Shown here: in pieces, positions 31,083-37,687 of the stretch | Position numbering within the stretch: the stretch's first letter is position 1 | Layout of the letters: the number at the start of each line of letters is the position of its first letter | Source: Amycolatopsis mediterranei | GTDB taxonomy: Bacteria > Actinomycetota > Actinomycetes > Mycobacteriales > Pseudonocardiaceae | Length of the DNA stretch: 40,913 nt | Direction: 5' to 3' | Assembly (NCBI RefSeq): GCF_026017845.1 | Contig: NZ_CP100416.1 | Span: forward strand, 8,935,601 to 8,976,513 | Notes under the pieces: model-generated | Database searches by the model: none | What the model saw: only the letters and a program-made list of their open reading frames with translations | Told to the model about the DNA's origin: nothing | Program-made: the position numbers and the translations under genes

Positions 31083-31385
31083 ACCGTCCGCCAAGCTTGC
31101 CTCGACCATCAACGTGCCGACGAAAACCCCTGGTCAGACCCGTTCCCATCCTATGGTAGTCCTGCCGAGGGCACCCTCTTTGATCACGCGAGCCGGTTCC
31201 GGCCGGGGCCGGTGGTCCCGGAGGAGGTCCTCGCGAAGTCGGTGACCGCGTTGCTGGGGCCGGAACACGCCACTCCCGCTCAGGTCCGGGCCACGGCCGT
31301 CGAGGGCATCCAAGCCCTCGCCGACGGTCGCGCGACGGCCCTCGAGCTCATCGCCGCGCCCGCCAGGCCGGTCTCCGCCGTCTGA
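31083..31385 (+). pseudogene. Coding-like segment without a start, probable gene remnant
   Basis: Directly behind the TAA of the SurA-like gene, in the same frame, about 100 codons run to a TGA at 31383-31385. They read like real protein: NPWSDPFPSYGSPAEGTLFD, then VVPEEVLAKSVTALLGPEHA and TPAQVRATAVEGIQALADGR. No ATG, GTG or TTG occurs before GTG at 31212, which has no ribosome site and would give only 57 residues. I read it as the C-terminal remnant of an unrelated gene truncated at about 31.1 kb. Alternatives are a short real gene starting at 31212 or a read-through extension. No family is recognised. Confidence 0.4.
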
Positions 31386-31479
31386 ACACACTCCGGCGAC
31401 CGGAAATTTTCGCCGCCGGCATCCGCTCGCTGCACCAGGTCAGCGCGCCGGGCTCGGTAAACGACCGCCCATCGGCCGA

Positions 31480-31507
31480 TTGACGTCCGTGCCGCGGCCG
31501 GTAACGT
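31480..31507 (+). promoter_or_regulatory. Promoter of the second GH44 gene
   Basis: TTGACG (31480-31485), a 16-base spacer and TAACGT (31502-31507) form a good promoter. Transcription would start about 31513, inside the CebR-type operator that begins two bases behind the -10 box, a classical repression geometry. Confidence 0.65.
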
Positions 31508-31525
31508 GTGGGAGCGCTCCCACAC
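31506..31525. promoter_or_regulatory. CebR operator (perfect, extended) ahead of the second GH44 gene
   Basis: GTGTGGGAGCGCTCCCACAC is a perfect 20-base palindrome containing the full consensus TGGGAGCGCTCCCA at 31509-31522. It overlaps the expected transcription start and lies 21 bases ahead of the GH44 start codon. It is the strongest of the operators in the window. Confidence 0.88.
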
Positions 31526-31546
31526 GCCGGCGGCAGGAGTTTCCTC

Positions 31547-33475
31547 ATGGGTGCTCAACGACGACACCACCTCAGGCCCGGAACGGCGAGCGGCTGTGTG
31601 CTGGCCGCGTTGCTGACCGCACAAGTCATCGCCGCGCCCCCGGCTTCCGCCGCCGGGCTCAGCCTGTCGGTGGGCGTGTCCGCCGCCCGGCACCCGATCA
31701 GCCCCGGCATCTACGGCCTCAACGGCGGCGATCCGGCGTTCAACGCCGAAATCGGCCAGACGGTGGCGCGCTGGGGCGGCAACGCCAGCAGCCGCTACAA
31801 CTTCAAGAACCACACCTACAACACCGGCAGCGACTGGTACTTCGAAAACATCGTCGCCGACCAGGAACACTCCGTCGAGGGCATGGTCGGGTCCAACCTC
31901 GGCCGCGGCATCAAGCCGGTCGTCACCGTGCCCCTGAGCGGCTGGGTGGCCAAGGACTCGCCGTCGTCCCACCCGTTCGCCTGCGGGTTCCCGGCGACCC
32001 GGTTCCCGCAGCAGGACAGCTTCGACCAGTGGGATCCCCACTGCGGCAACGGAAAGCTCAACCAGGAGAACCTCACCGGCGTCCCCACCGACACCTCGGT
32101 CCCGGCGGACGCGGCGTTCGACGGCGAAATGGTTTCGCACCTGGTGGACCAGTTCGGCACCGCGGCCCAAGGTGGCGTGCCGATCTACGAACTCGACAAC
32201 GAGCCGGTGCTCTGGTCCAGCACGCACCGGGACGTGCACCCCGATCCGGTCTCGGACGACGAACTGGGCGGCAAGGGCACCGCGGCCGCCGCGGCGATCA
32301 AGGCCGCCGACCCCAGCGCGGCTGTCCTCGGCCCGTCCGGGTGGGGATACTGCGAGTGGGTTGCGTCCGGAGTGGACGGTTGCGGGCCGGGTGCCGACTC
32401 GGCCGCGCACGGCGGGCTCAACCTCTCCCAGTGGTACCTCAAGAACATGAAGGACTACAGCGACGCCCACGGCGGCAAGCGCTTCCTCGACTACTTCGAC
32501 CAGCACTTCTACCCCCAGATCAGCGGCGACAAGACGCCGGAAGCCAATGCGCTGCGGCTGCGGTCCATCCGGTCGCTGTGGGATCCGACCTACGTCGAGG
32601 AGTCCTGGATCGGCCCGAGCGGGGTCAACGCGCCGCCGCTGCAGTTCATCCGCACGATGAAGTCGTGGGTCGACCGGTACTACCCCGGGACCAAGACCGC
32701 CATCACCGAGTACAACTGGGGCGCGCTGGACGACATCAACGGCGCGCTGGCGGAGGCCGACATCCTGGGTGTCTTCGGCCGTGAGGGCCTCGACCTCGCC
32801 ACGATGTGGGGCGAACCGAAGCCGACCGACCCGGGCGCGTACGCGTTCCGGATGTACCGCAACTACGACGGCGCGGGCAGCCGGTTCGGTGACGTCAGCG
32901 TGTCGGCGACCGCCGCCGATCAGGGTCAGCTGGCGGTGTATGCGGCGCAGCGGTCCTCCGACCAGGCGCTGACCGTCATGGTCGTCAACAAGACCGGCGG
33001 CGACCTGACCTCGCCGCTGTCGGTGGCCGGGTTCGACAACGCCGCTGCGGCACAGCGGTTCACCTACAGCCCGGCCAACCTGGGCGCCATCGTGCGCGGT
33101 GACGACCTCCCGGCGAGCAACGGCCACGTCGACGCGACCTACCCGGCGAACTCCATCACGCTGCTGGTCCTGCCGGCGGCCGGGTGCTCGGCAAGCCTGT
33201 CCGTCAACGGCGACTGGGGCACCGGACACGTCGCGACGGTGACCGTCACCAACGACCGCCGCACGGCGATCACCGGATGGCGGGTCAGCTGGACCTGGCC
33301 CGGCGACCAGCGGATCACCAACTCGTGGAACACCACGCTGAAGCAGAACGCCGCGAGCGTGGTCGCCTCCGATGCGGGGTGGAACGGCCCGATCGGCGCG
33401 GGCGGCAGCACGACCTTCGGGTTCCAGGCGACCGGGACGGCACCACCACCGAAGCTGACCTGCACGCCTGCCTGA
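31547..33475 (+). CDS. Second GH44 endoglucanase/xyloglucanase with CBM2, secreted
   Basis: A 642-residue paralogue of the GH44 enzyme at 18269. Signal about 1-35 (ending PPASAAG), GH44 barrel and beta-sandwich about 36-545, then CBM2 about 547-642 joined without an FN3 domain. The acid/base is Glu219 in LDNEPVLW and the nucleophile Glu388 in ITEYNWGALD. Long stretches match the first copy (RWGGNASSRYNF, WDPTYVEESWI, VVNKTGGDLTSP). It carries extra cysteines (HPFACGF, GYCEW, DGCGPG) that may form additional disulfides. The ATG at 31547 has AGGAG at 31535-31539; a GTG at 31508 falls inside the operator and is rejected. It is transcribed alone from the promoter at 31480. Confidence 0.92.
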   Translation: MGAQRRHHLRPGTASGCVLAALLTAQVIAAPPASAAGLSLSVGVSAARHPISPGIYGLNGGDPAFNAEIGQTVARWGGNASSRYNFKNHTYNTGSDWYFENIVADQEHSVEGMVGSNLGRGIKPVVTVPLSGWVAKDSPSSHPFACGFPATRFPQQDSFDQWDPHCGNGKLNQENLTGVPTDTSVPADAAFDGEMVSHLVDQFGTAAQGGVPIYELDNEPVLWSSTHRDVHPDPVSDDELGGKGTAAAAAIKAADPSAAVLGPSGWGYCEWVASGVDGCGPGADSAAHGGLNLSQWYLKNMKDYSDAHGGKRFLDYFDQHFYPQISGDKTPEANALRLRSIRSLWDPTYVEESWIGPSGVNAPPLQFIRTMKSWVDRYYPGTKTAITEYNWGALDDINGALAEADILGVFGREGLDLATMWGEPKPTDPGAYAFRMYRNYDGAGSRFGDVSVSATAADQGQLAVYAAQRSSDQALTVMVVNKTGGDLTSPLSVAGFDNAAAAQRFTYSPANLGAIVRGDDLPASNGHVDATYPANSITLLVLPAAGCSASLSVNGDWGTGHVATVTVTNDRRTAITGWRVSWTWPGDQRITNSWNTTLKQNAASVVASDAGWNGPIGAGGSTTFGFQATGTAPPPKLTCTPA

Positions 33476-33641
33476 GAAAGCTGCTTCCGCGCCGGTTCTG
33501 AAACCGCGCCTGCCGTTCTGCGGCGGCGAACGGGACCGATGCCGCTGCCCCGGCGGATGCCGACCCCGGGCCAGCGGTGGCGCTGCTGGAGCGGGAGGCC
33601 GGGTTGCGAACCGTCACTCCCGCTTCGCGGCGGGCTGGAGC

Positions 33642-33974
33642 TCAGTCTTGGGTGCGGAGTTCGGAATTGAGGCGCTGGGCTTCGTGGAGCTGGTCTTCGA
33701 GGCTGACGATGCGGCAGGCGGCGTCGATCGCGGTGCCGTGATCGACCAGTTCCCGCACGCGGGCGGCCAGCCGCAGCTGGTAGCGGGAGTAGCGGCGGTG
33801 CCCGCCGGCGGAGCGCTGCGGCGTGATCAGCCCGGCTTCGTCGAGGCTGCGCAGGAAACCCTGCGTGGTGCCGAGCATGTCCGCGGCCCGGCCCATGGTG
33901 TAGGCGGGGTAGTGCTCATCGTCGAACTTGTCGGCCGCATCCGGCGCGGCCGGTCCTGCTTGGTCAGGAATCAT
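33642..33974 (-). CDS. MerR-family-like helix-turn-helix regulator
   Basis: A 110-residue cytosolic protein. After an acidic N-terminus comes a MerR-type winged helix: YTMGRAADMLGTTQGFLRSL (recognition helix region), DEAGLITPQRSAGGHRRYSRYQLRL (wing with the typical GHRRY), then a coiled-coil-prone C-terminus (SLEDQLHEAQRLNSELR). There is no cysteine, so it is not a metal sensor; similar short proteins occur next to stress genes. The ATG at 33974 has GGAGG four bases ahead on the minus strand. It is convergent with the GH44 gene and sits beside an unusual gene-free region. Confidence 0.8.
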   Translation of the reverse strand: MIPDQAGPAAPDAADKFDDEHYPAYTMGRAADMLGTTQGFLRSLDEAGLITPQRSAGGHRRYSRYQLRLAARVRELVDHGTAIDAACRIVSLEDQLHEAQRLNSELRTQD

Positions 33975-33992
33975 TCCACCTCCGCATCACAA

Positions 33993-34028
33993 AGGACCCC
34001 GGATGCCGCGCACGGCATCCGGGGTCCT
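33993..34028. terminator. Perfect 15-bp stem-loop just upstream of the MerR-like gene
   Basis: AGGACCCCGGATGCC (33993-34007) and GGCATCCGGGGTCCT (34014-34028) are perfect inverted arms around a six-base loop, a very stable hairpin. It lies 19 bases upstream of the MerR-like start codon, in an unusual place for a terminator because no gene ends here on either strand. It could be an attenuator in the MerR leader, the end of a non-coding transcript from the repeat region, or an intergenic palindromic element. Confidence 0.6.
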
Positions 34029-34244
34029 CAAAGGGTTGGGTTTCACCATTGTCAACCGGCGCGACCGCCGGCTTCCTGCACCCGCGACCGGTCGAAAACC
34101 GGAACTCGCGGGGATCGCTCATTCGTGACCGAGCACCACCTCCGAACTCGATGGGACTACGGCACCCGCGCGGCGCTACTTCCCGGCCGCTGCGGGCGAT
34201 CCAATGATGCTCCCGATCCCTTCTCTCCTGTGTTTTCCACTTAC

Positions 34245-34292
34245 CGGGTACTGCTGTTACTTCGGGTACTGCTACTTCAGGTACTGCCACTG
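34245..34292 (+). repeat. Three imperfect tandem copies of a GGGTACTGC unit
   Basis: CGGGTACTGCTGTTACTT (34245-34262), CGGGTACTGCTACTT (34263-34277) and CAGGTACTGCCACTG (34278-34292) follow each other directly. A further CGGGTACTACT occurs at about 34484. They lie in the gene-free region upstream of the small protein at 34711. Confidence 0.7.
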
Positions 34293-34309
34293 CACTTGCT
34301 GCTGCGGAC

Positions 34310-34532
34310 GTCACTGCCGGAACCCTTCCACTGATCGGTCCCAGCACGCTGACGCCGCTGGTCACTGCCCGGAGCCCCGTTCACTGATCGGCTCCGGCCA
34401 CCTGACCGGTCCTGCCACTGCACTCAACACTTACAACACTCAACACTTGCAACTTGCACTGCACTTGCACGGAAAACAACTACGGGTACTACTCCGGTCA
34501 CCAGCCGAAACCTTGTTCCGTGATCGGCTCCG
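34310..34532 (+). repeat. Three dispersed ~34-base direct repeats ending in TGATCGGCTCC
   Basis: Copies at about 34310-34342, 34361-34395 and 34498-34532. Each starts with GTCACTGCC or GTCACCAGC, continues with a CGGAAC-like core and ends in TTCnnTGATCGGnnCC. The middle copy contains inverted GGAGCC/GGCTCC arms, so it could form a small hairpin. Such spaced iterons would suit a regulator-binding region or an RNA with repeated stem-loops. Confidence 0.6.
34421..34452 (+). repeat. 16-base tandem repeat CACTCAACACTTRCAA
   Basis: CACTCAACACTTACAA (34421-34436) and CACTCAACACTTGCAA (34437-34452) are adjacent copies with one difference, followed by the related CTTGCACTGCACTTGC. The segment is unusually A-, C- and T-rich for this genome. 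Confidence 0.75.
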
Positions 34533-34710
34533 CGCTGCCTGACCGTCTTGTCTCACCTCGCGGGTAGTTACGTCCTCTCCCGCGCCTGCTTGACGTTGTC
34601 TCTCTCGCTACGAGAAGAACACTACACACACCCGCCATCCAATGTCTACTCCAGTCGGCATAGATTTTCTGTGGCGTGTCGGTCTGACGGTGAGGAAGAG
34701 GGGTGCGACC

Positions 34711-34971
34711 GTGAGTGACGAGGCCGTCCGGGAGCCGCTCGAGGAGCGTTACGGCCTGACCGAGGTCGCCGACCTCGGGGAGTACGCCGTGGCGCTGACG
34801 CGGTTGCTGGAGCGGGGACGGCGGGAGCGGTGCGTGGCGGTGTTGTCGGAGGCCGAGGCCTACGCGGCGGCGGAGCTGCTCGGGCAGTTCGCGCAGCTCG
34901 ACCCGCACGCCGCGCTGAACCAGCTGGCCGGGTCGCTGGCGAGCCGGCTCTACAGCCGCCTCGGCGCGTGA
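34711..34971 (+). CDS. Small helical protein of unknown function
   Basis: An 86-residue protein starting at a GTG with GAGGAAGAGGGG at 34692-34702; the peptide opens VSDEAVREPLEERYGLTEVA and is predicted almost entirely helical (LGEYAVALTRLLERGRRERC, EAEAYAAAELLGQFAQLDPH). An in-frame ATG at 34642 would add 23 residues, but TAGATT at 34662-34667 looks like a -10 box between the two, so the GTG is preferred. No signal or membrane segment and no recognised family. It lies downstream of the repeat-rich region and beside the anti-sigma-type ATPase, so a signalling role is conceivable. Confidence 0.6.
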   Translation: MSDEAVREPLEERYGLTEVADLGEYAVALTRLLERGRRERCVAVLSEAEAYAAAELLGQFAQLDPHAALNQLAGSLASRLYSRLGA

Positions 34972-35070
34972 CTCCGATCCCGCGCCCGGCGGGACGCTCA
35001 CTCCGGCGGTGCACGGAACCCCTCGGCGGCCGGGCCGAGTCATGCGGGTGATCGCGGATGAAGAGGCGCC

Positions 35071-35523
35071 TCAGGAACAGGCCACCGCGGCGCACGGCAC
35101 TGCGTCGCTCCCGCCGCAAGACACTTCCGCCCAGACCGTCTTGCTGCCGGCCGGGTGCTCGGCCACGCCCCAGGAGCAGGCGAGCTTGTCCACGATGTGC
35201 ATGCCGCGGCCACCAGGGCGCTCGAGCGACGGCACGGTGAGCTGGGGGTGGTCCGGGCAGTTGTCGTCGACTTCGATCCGGACCCGGCACGGGCTCGGCG
35301 TGTGGCTCATCCGGACCTGCAGCGGGCCCTCGCCGTGGTCGTAGGCGTTGGTCACCAGCTCCGTGGCCACCAGCAGCACATCGCCCAGGTGGGCGTCAGC
35401 CACCCGGGCCAGTGCCCGGGACGCCCAGCGACGGATCTCGACCAGCGCCGGGGCGGTGGTCCCGCGCAGGTCCATCGACCACGACGGCGGGGCCGGGGCC
35501 GGCTCGTTGCTCGGCTCGGGCAT
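35071..35523 (-). CDS. RsbW-like serine kinase/anti-sigma factor (HATPase_c)
   Basis: A 150-residue cytosolic protein with the GHKL ATPase fold of anti-sigma-factor kinases. The N-box is ELVTNAYDHG, the G1 box VDDNCPDHP and the G2 box GGRGMHIVDKL; the rest of the domain (RRWASRALARV, LLVATE) fits the family length. Such proteins bind a sigma factor or phosphorylate an anti-sigma antagonist, and stand-alone copies are numerous in actinomycetes. No partner sigma or STAS gene lies nearby. The ATG at 35523 has GGAAGGG about ten bases ahead. A short C-terminal Cys/Ala tail (CGGSDAVPCAAVACS) is unusual. Confidence 0.85.
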   Translation of the reverse strand: MPEPSNEPAPAPPSWSMDLRGTTAPALVEIRRWASRALARVADAHLGDVLLVATELVTNAYDHGEGPLQVRMSHTPSPCRVRIEVDDNCPDHPQLTVPSLERPGGRGMHIVDKLACSWGVAEHPAGSKTVWAEVSCGGSDAVPCAAVACS

Positions 35524-35953
35524 GACGAATCAACCCTTCCAGGCTCTCCGCCCTCGCTGCTGAAGACGTCCGCTCTCTGGCGGTACCCCGGCCGTGGCCG
35601 GGCCAACCCTCGCTCGGCGGGCAGACCGTCACCACCTCGCCGTTCGAGGCCGCCATCACCAGATTCCCCCGGGTGGCGTAGCGCAGACCCCCAATCGGTG
35701 TGATTTCCCGGACGGCTGGGTAGTCAGCTGCCCAGGTCTGGGGTTTCGGCGCGCAGGAGCCCAGGACCAGGCTTCGCCGGTCCAGACCCGAGGCCGGCGA
35801 AGCCGCCCCGGCACTCCTGGAGACGCCCGATCGACCGGACGGCAACCCGTGCAGCTTCACGGCGAAGAAGAGGACCGAGATGCGCCCGGACCTTCTCGCG
35901 GGTTCTGCGTTCCGGGGCGGGTTCGGGTCGGTGCCGGGGCGGCCGGGTGATCG

Positions 35954-35969
35954 CTGAAAGCGTTTTCAG
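35954..35969. promoter_or_regulatory. Second type of LacI-like palindrome ahead of the pectate lyase gene
   Basis: CTGAAAGCGTTTTCAG is a near-perfect 16-base palindrome with the central CG typical of LacI-family operators, but with A/T-rich half-sites unlike the GGGAGC half-sites of the CebR-type operators. It lies 135 bases ahead of the pectate lyase start, suggesting control by a second regulator. Confidence 0.5.
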
Positions 35970-36046
35970 TACAGACGACCCGCTTGGCCCACTCGGGGTG
36001 CCGCCGGCCGGTGCTACCGTCGCCTCACCGGAGATCCCGCTCCCGG

Positions 36047-36060
36047 TGGGAGCGCTCTCG
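36047..36060. promoter_or_regulatory. CebR-like operator ahead of the pectate lyase gene
   Basis: TGGGAGCGCTCTCG matches the CebR consensus at 12 of 14 positions, with an intact left half-site. It lies 44 bases ahead of the ATG at 36104. Confidence 0.6.
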
Positions 36061-36103
36061 GATCCGGTGTCCGGCACATTCTTGCCCGCAAGGAGGCGTG
36101 CAA

Positions 36104-37273
36104 ATGGGTTCGCACGGAAGCATTCCCCGCAAGAAAGCGCTTGCAGTGAGCGCCGCGCTCGTCACGATCGCCGCGTTGGCACCGCCATCCGCCGCCGCCG
36201 CGGCCACCACCCTCTACGTGGCGCCCAACGGCAAGGACTCCGCCGCCGGTACGCAGGCGGATCCGACCACCCTGCCCGCGGCGCTCACGCGGATCGGTTC
36301 CGGTGGCACCATTTCGCTGCGTGGCGGCACCTACTCCTACGCCCAGACCGTCACCATCGCGCCGGGCAACAGCGGCACCTCCAGCGCGCGCAAGACGCTC
36401 TCGGCGTATCCGGGCGAGACGCCCGTGCTGAACTTCTCGGCCATGAAAGAAGATCCGGCCAACCGCGGGCTCGCCGTCAACGGCTCCTACTGGCGCGTCG
36501 CCGGCATCGTCGTCGAACGGGCCGGGGACAACGGGATCTTCGTCGGCGGGAGCAACAACGTCCTCGAACGCGTCGTCACCCGCTTCAACCACGATTCCGG
36601 GCTGCAGATCTCCCGGATGGCGTCGAGCACGCCGAAGGACCAGTGGCCGTCGAACAACCTCGTCGTCAGCTCGGAATCGCACGACAACGCCGATTCCGAC
36701 GGCGAGGACGCCGACGGGTTCGCCGCGAAACTCACCGCCGGCCCCGGCAACGTCTTCCGCTACGACGTCTCCCACAACAACATCGACGACGGCTGGGACC
36801 TCTACACCAAGACCGACACCGGCCCGATCGGCCCGGTGACCATCGAGGACTCCCTGTCCTACGCCAACGGCACCCTCAGCAACGGCACGGTCAACAAGAA
36901 CGGCGACCGCAACGGCTTCAAGCTCGGCGGCGACAAGATCGCGGTCAACCACATCGTCCGGCGCGACATCGCCTACCGCAACGGCCACCACGGGTTCACC
37001 TACAACAGCAACCCCGGCTCGATGTCCGTTTCGGACAACGTCGGCATCGACAACGCCGAACGCAACTTCTCCTTCGACACCGGCACTTCGGTGTTCCGCA
37101 ACGACACTTCGTGCCGCTTCCTCAGCGGCGGCTCGAACGACAAGACCGTCGGCAGCGTCGACAGTTCCGACCAGTTCTGGACCGGCAAGAACGGCTCCCG
37201 GTGCTCGTCCTACGCCGGCACGATGAAGTGGTCCTTCGCCTCCGACGGCCGGCTCGTGGTCACCTTCGGCTGA
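36104..37273 (+). CDS. PL9-type pectate lyase, secreted
   Basis: A 389-residue secreted lyase. Signal about 1-33 (ALAVSAALVTIAALAPP, ending AAAA), then TTLYVAPNGKDSAAGTQADP, the standard opening of PL9-type right-handed beta-helix lyases. Helix coils continue through about residue 330 (GSYWRVAGIVVERAGDNGIF, DGFAAKLTAGPGNVF, NGFKLGGDKIAVNH). Lysines in GFAAKLTAG or GFKLGG are the candidates for the catalytic base. PL9 enzymes cleave polygalacturonate or rhamnogalacturonan by calcium-assisted beta-elimination. The ATG at 36104 has AGGAGG at 36091-36096. It is monocistronic, with two operator candidates upstream and a strong terminator behind. Confidence 0.85.
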   Translation: MGSHGSIPRKKALAVSAALVTIAALAPPSAAAAATTLYVAPNGKDSAAGTQADPTTLPAALTRIGSGGTISLRGGTYSYAQTVTIAPGNSGTSSARKTLSAYPGETPVLNFSAMKEDPANRGLAVNGSYWRVAGIVVERAGDNGIFVGGSNNVLERVVTRFNHDSGLQISRMASSTPKDQWPSNNLVVSSESHDNADSDGEDADGFAAKLTAGPGNVFRYDVSHNNIDDGWDLYTKTDTGPIGPVTIEDSLSYANGTLSNGTVNKNGDRNGFKLGGDKIAVNHIVRRDIAYRNGHHGFTYNSNPGSMSVSDNVGIDNAERNFSFDTGTSVFRNDTSCRFLSGGSNDKTVGSVDSSDQFWTGKNGSRCSSYAGTMKWSFASDGRLVVTFG

Positions 37274-37279
37274 GCAACC

Positions 37280-37320
37280 GCCGTGCGTGGGCCGGCCGGG
37301 TGAACCGGCTCACGCACGGC
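37280..37320 (+). terminator. Strong hairpin behind the pectate lyase gene
   Basis: GCCGTGCGTGGGCCGG (37280-37295) and CCGGCTCACGCACGGC (37305-37320) form a 16-base stem with one G-U-type pair and a nine-base loop, seven bases behind the stop codon. Confidence 0.8.
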
Positions 37321-37411
37321 GTGGCGAACCTGTTGAAATGCTGTGAACCGGACAGACCTGGCACTCCCCGCGGCACCCGTGCGTTCTCCGGGTAGCAGAA
37401 ACGGAGGGATC

Positions 37412-37687
37412 ATGGGTGCACTAGGGACACTGCTCGGGTTCGCGCTCAGCCTGTACCTGCTCGTGCTGATCGCGCGGATGGTGCTGGACTGGGTCGCGGT
37501 GGTGGCGAGCACCCCGCCGTGGGCGCGGCGCGCCCGGGGCCTGGCCTACGCCGCGACCGAGCCGGTGATCGGGCCGGTGCGGCGGGTCGTGCGGCCGGTG
37601 CGGATCGGCGGGCTCTCGCTCGATCTGGCCTTCACGCTGGTGTTCGTCGGCGTGATCGTGCTGCGGAGCATCGTGTACGTCCTCTAA
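37412..37687 (+). CDS. YggT-family integral membrane protein
   Basis: A 91-residue membrane protein with two hydrophobic segments, about 4-30 (LGTLLGFALSLYLLVLIARMVLDW region) and 68-91 (DLAFTLVFVGVIVLRSIVYVL). The conserved loop between them contains EPVIGPVRRVVRP. This is the YggT pattern; the family lies near cell-division genes in many bacteria and is linked to osmotic stress or division, with no fixed biochemical role. Here it is outside the division cluster. The ATG at 37412 has GGAGGG at 37403-37408. Its stop overlaps the end of the convergent TetR gene by four bases. Confidence 0.85.
   Translation: MGALGTLLGFALSLYLLVLIARMVLDWVAVVASTPPWARRARGLAYAATEPVIGPVRRVVRPVRIGGLSLDLAFTLVFVGVIVLRSIVYVL

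Larger units (their letters stand above)
33975..34710. other. Gene-free, repeat-rich region
   Basis: A 736-base region between the MerR-like gene and the small protein at 34711, with a lower GC content than the surroundings. It holds the stem-loop at 33993-34028, direct repeats at 34245-34292, three dispersed long repeats at 34310-34532 and a tandem repeat at 34421-34452 (listed separately). Frames through it are low-complexity (for example the repeated VAVPEVAVPEV on the minus strand) and not credible as proteins. Two short minus-strand frames near the stem-loop (33987-34049, 20 codons; 33964-34122, 52 codons) are possible leader peptides but lack ribosome sites. Confidence 0.5.
35524..36103. 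other. Divergent intergenic region with two LacI-type operator candidates
   Basis: A 580-base gap between the anti-sigma-type gene (minus) and the pectate lyase gene (plus). It holds palindromes at 35954-35969 and 36047-36060, listed separately. A minus-strand frame covering about 35580-35860 (with GGLRYATRGNLVMAASNGEV) is somewhat protein-like but overlaps the ATPase gene and lacks a start signal, so it is not annotated. Confidence 0.5.

Noticed and set aside
33964..34365. Minus-strand 133-codon frame through the repeat block
   Set aside because: The repeated VAVPEV residues only mirror the DNA repeats; no sign of selection for a protein.
34245..34532. CRISPR array
   Set aside because: Repeat units differ in length and sequence, spacers are irregular and there are only two or three copies of each.
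35396..35860. Minus-strand 154-codon frame upstream of the anti-sigma-type ATPase
   Set aside because: The segment GGLRYATRGNLVMAASNGEV looks somewhat protein-like, but the frame overlaps the ATPase gene by about 130 bases, has no ribosome site and no known family.
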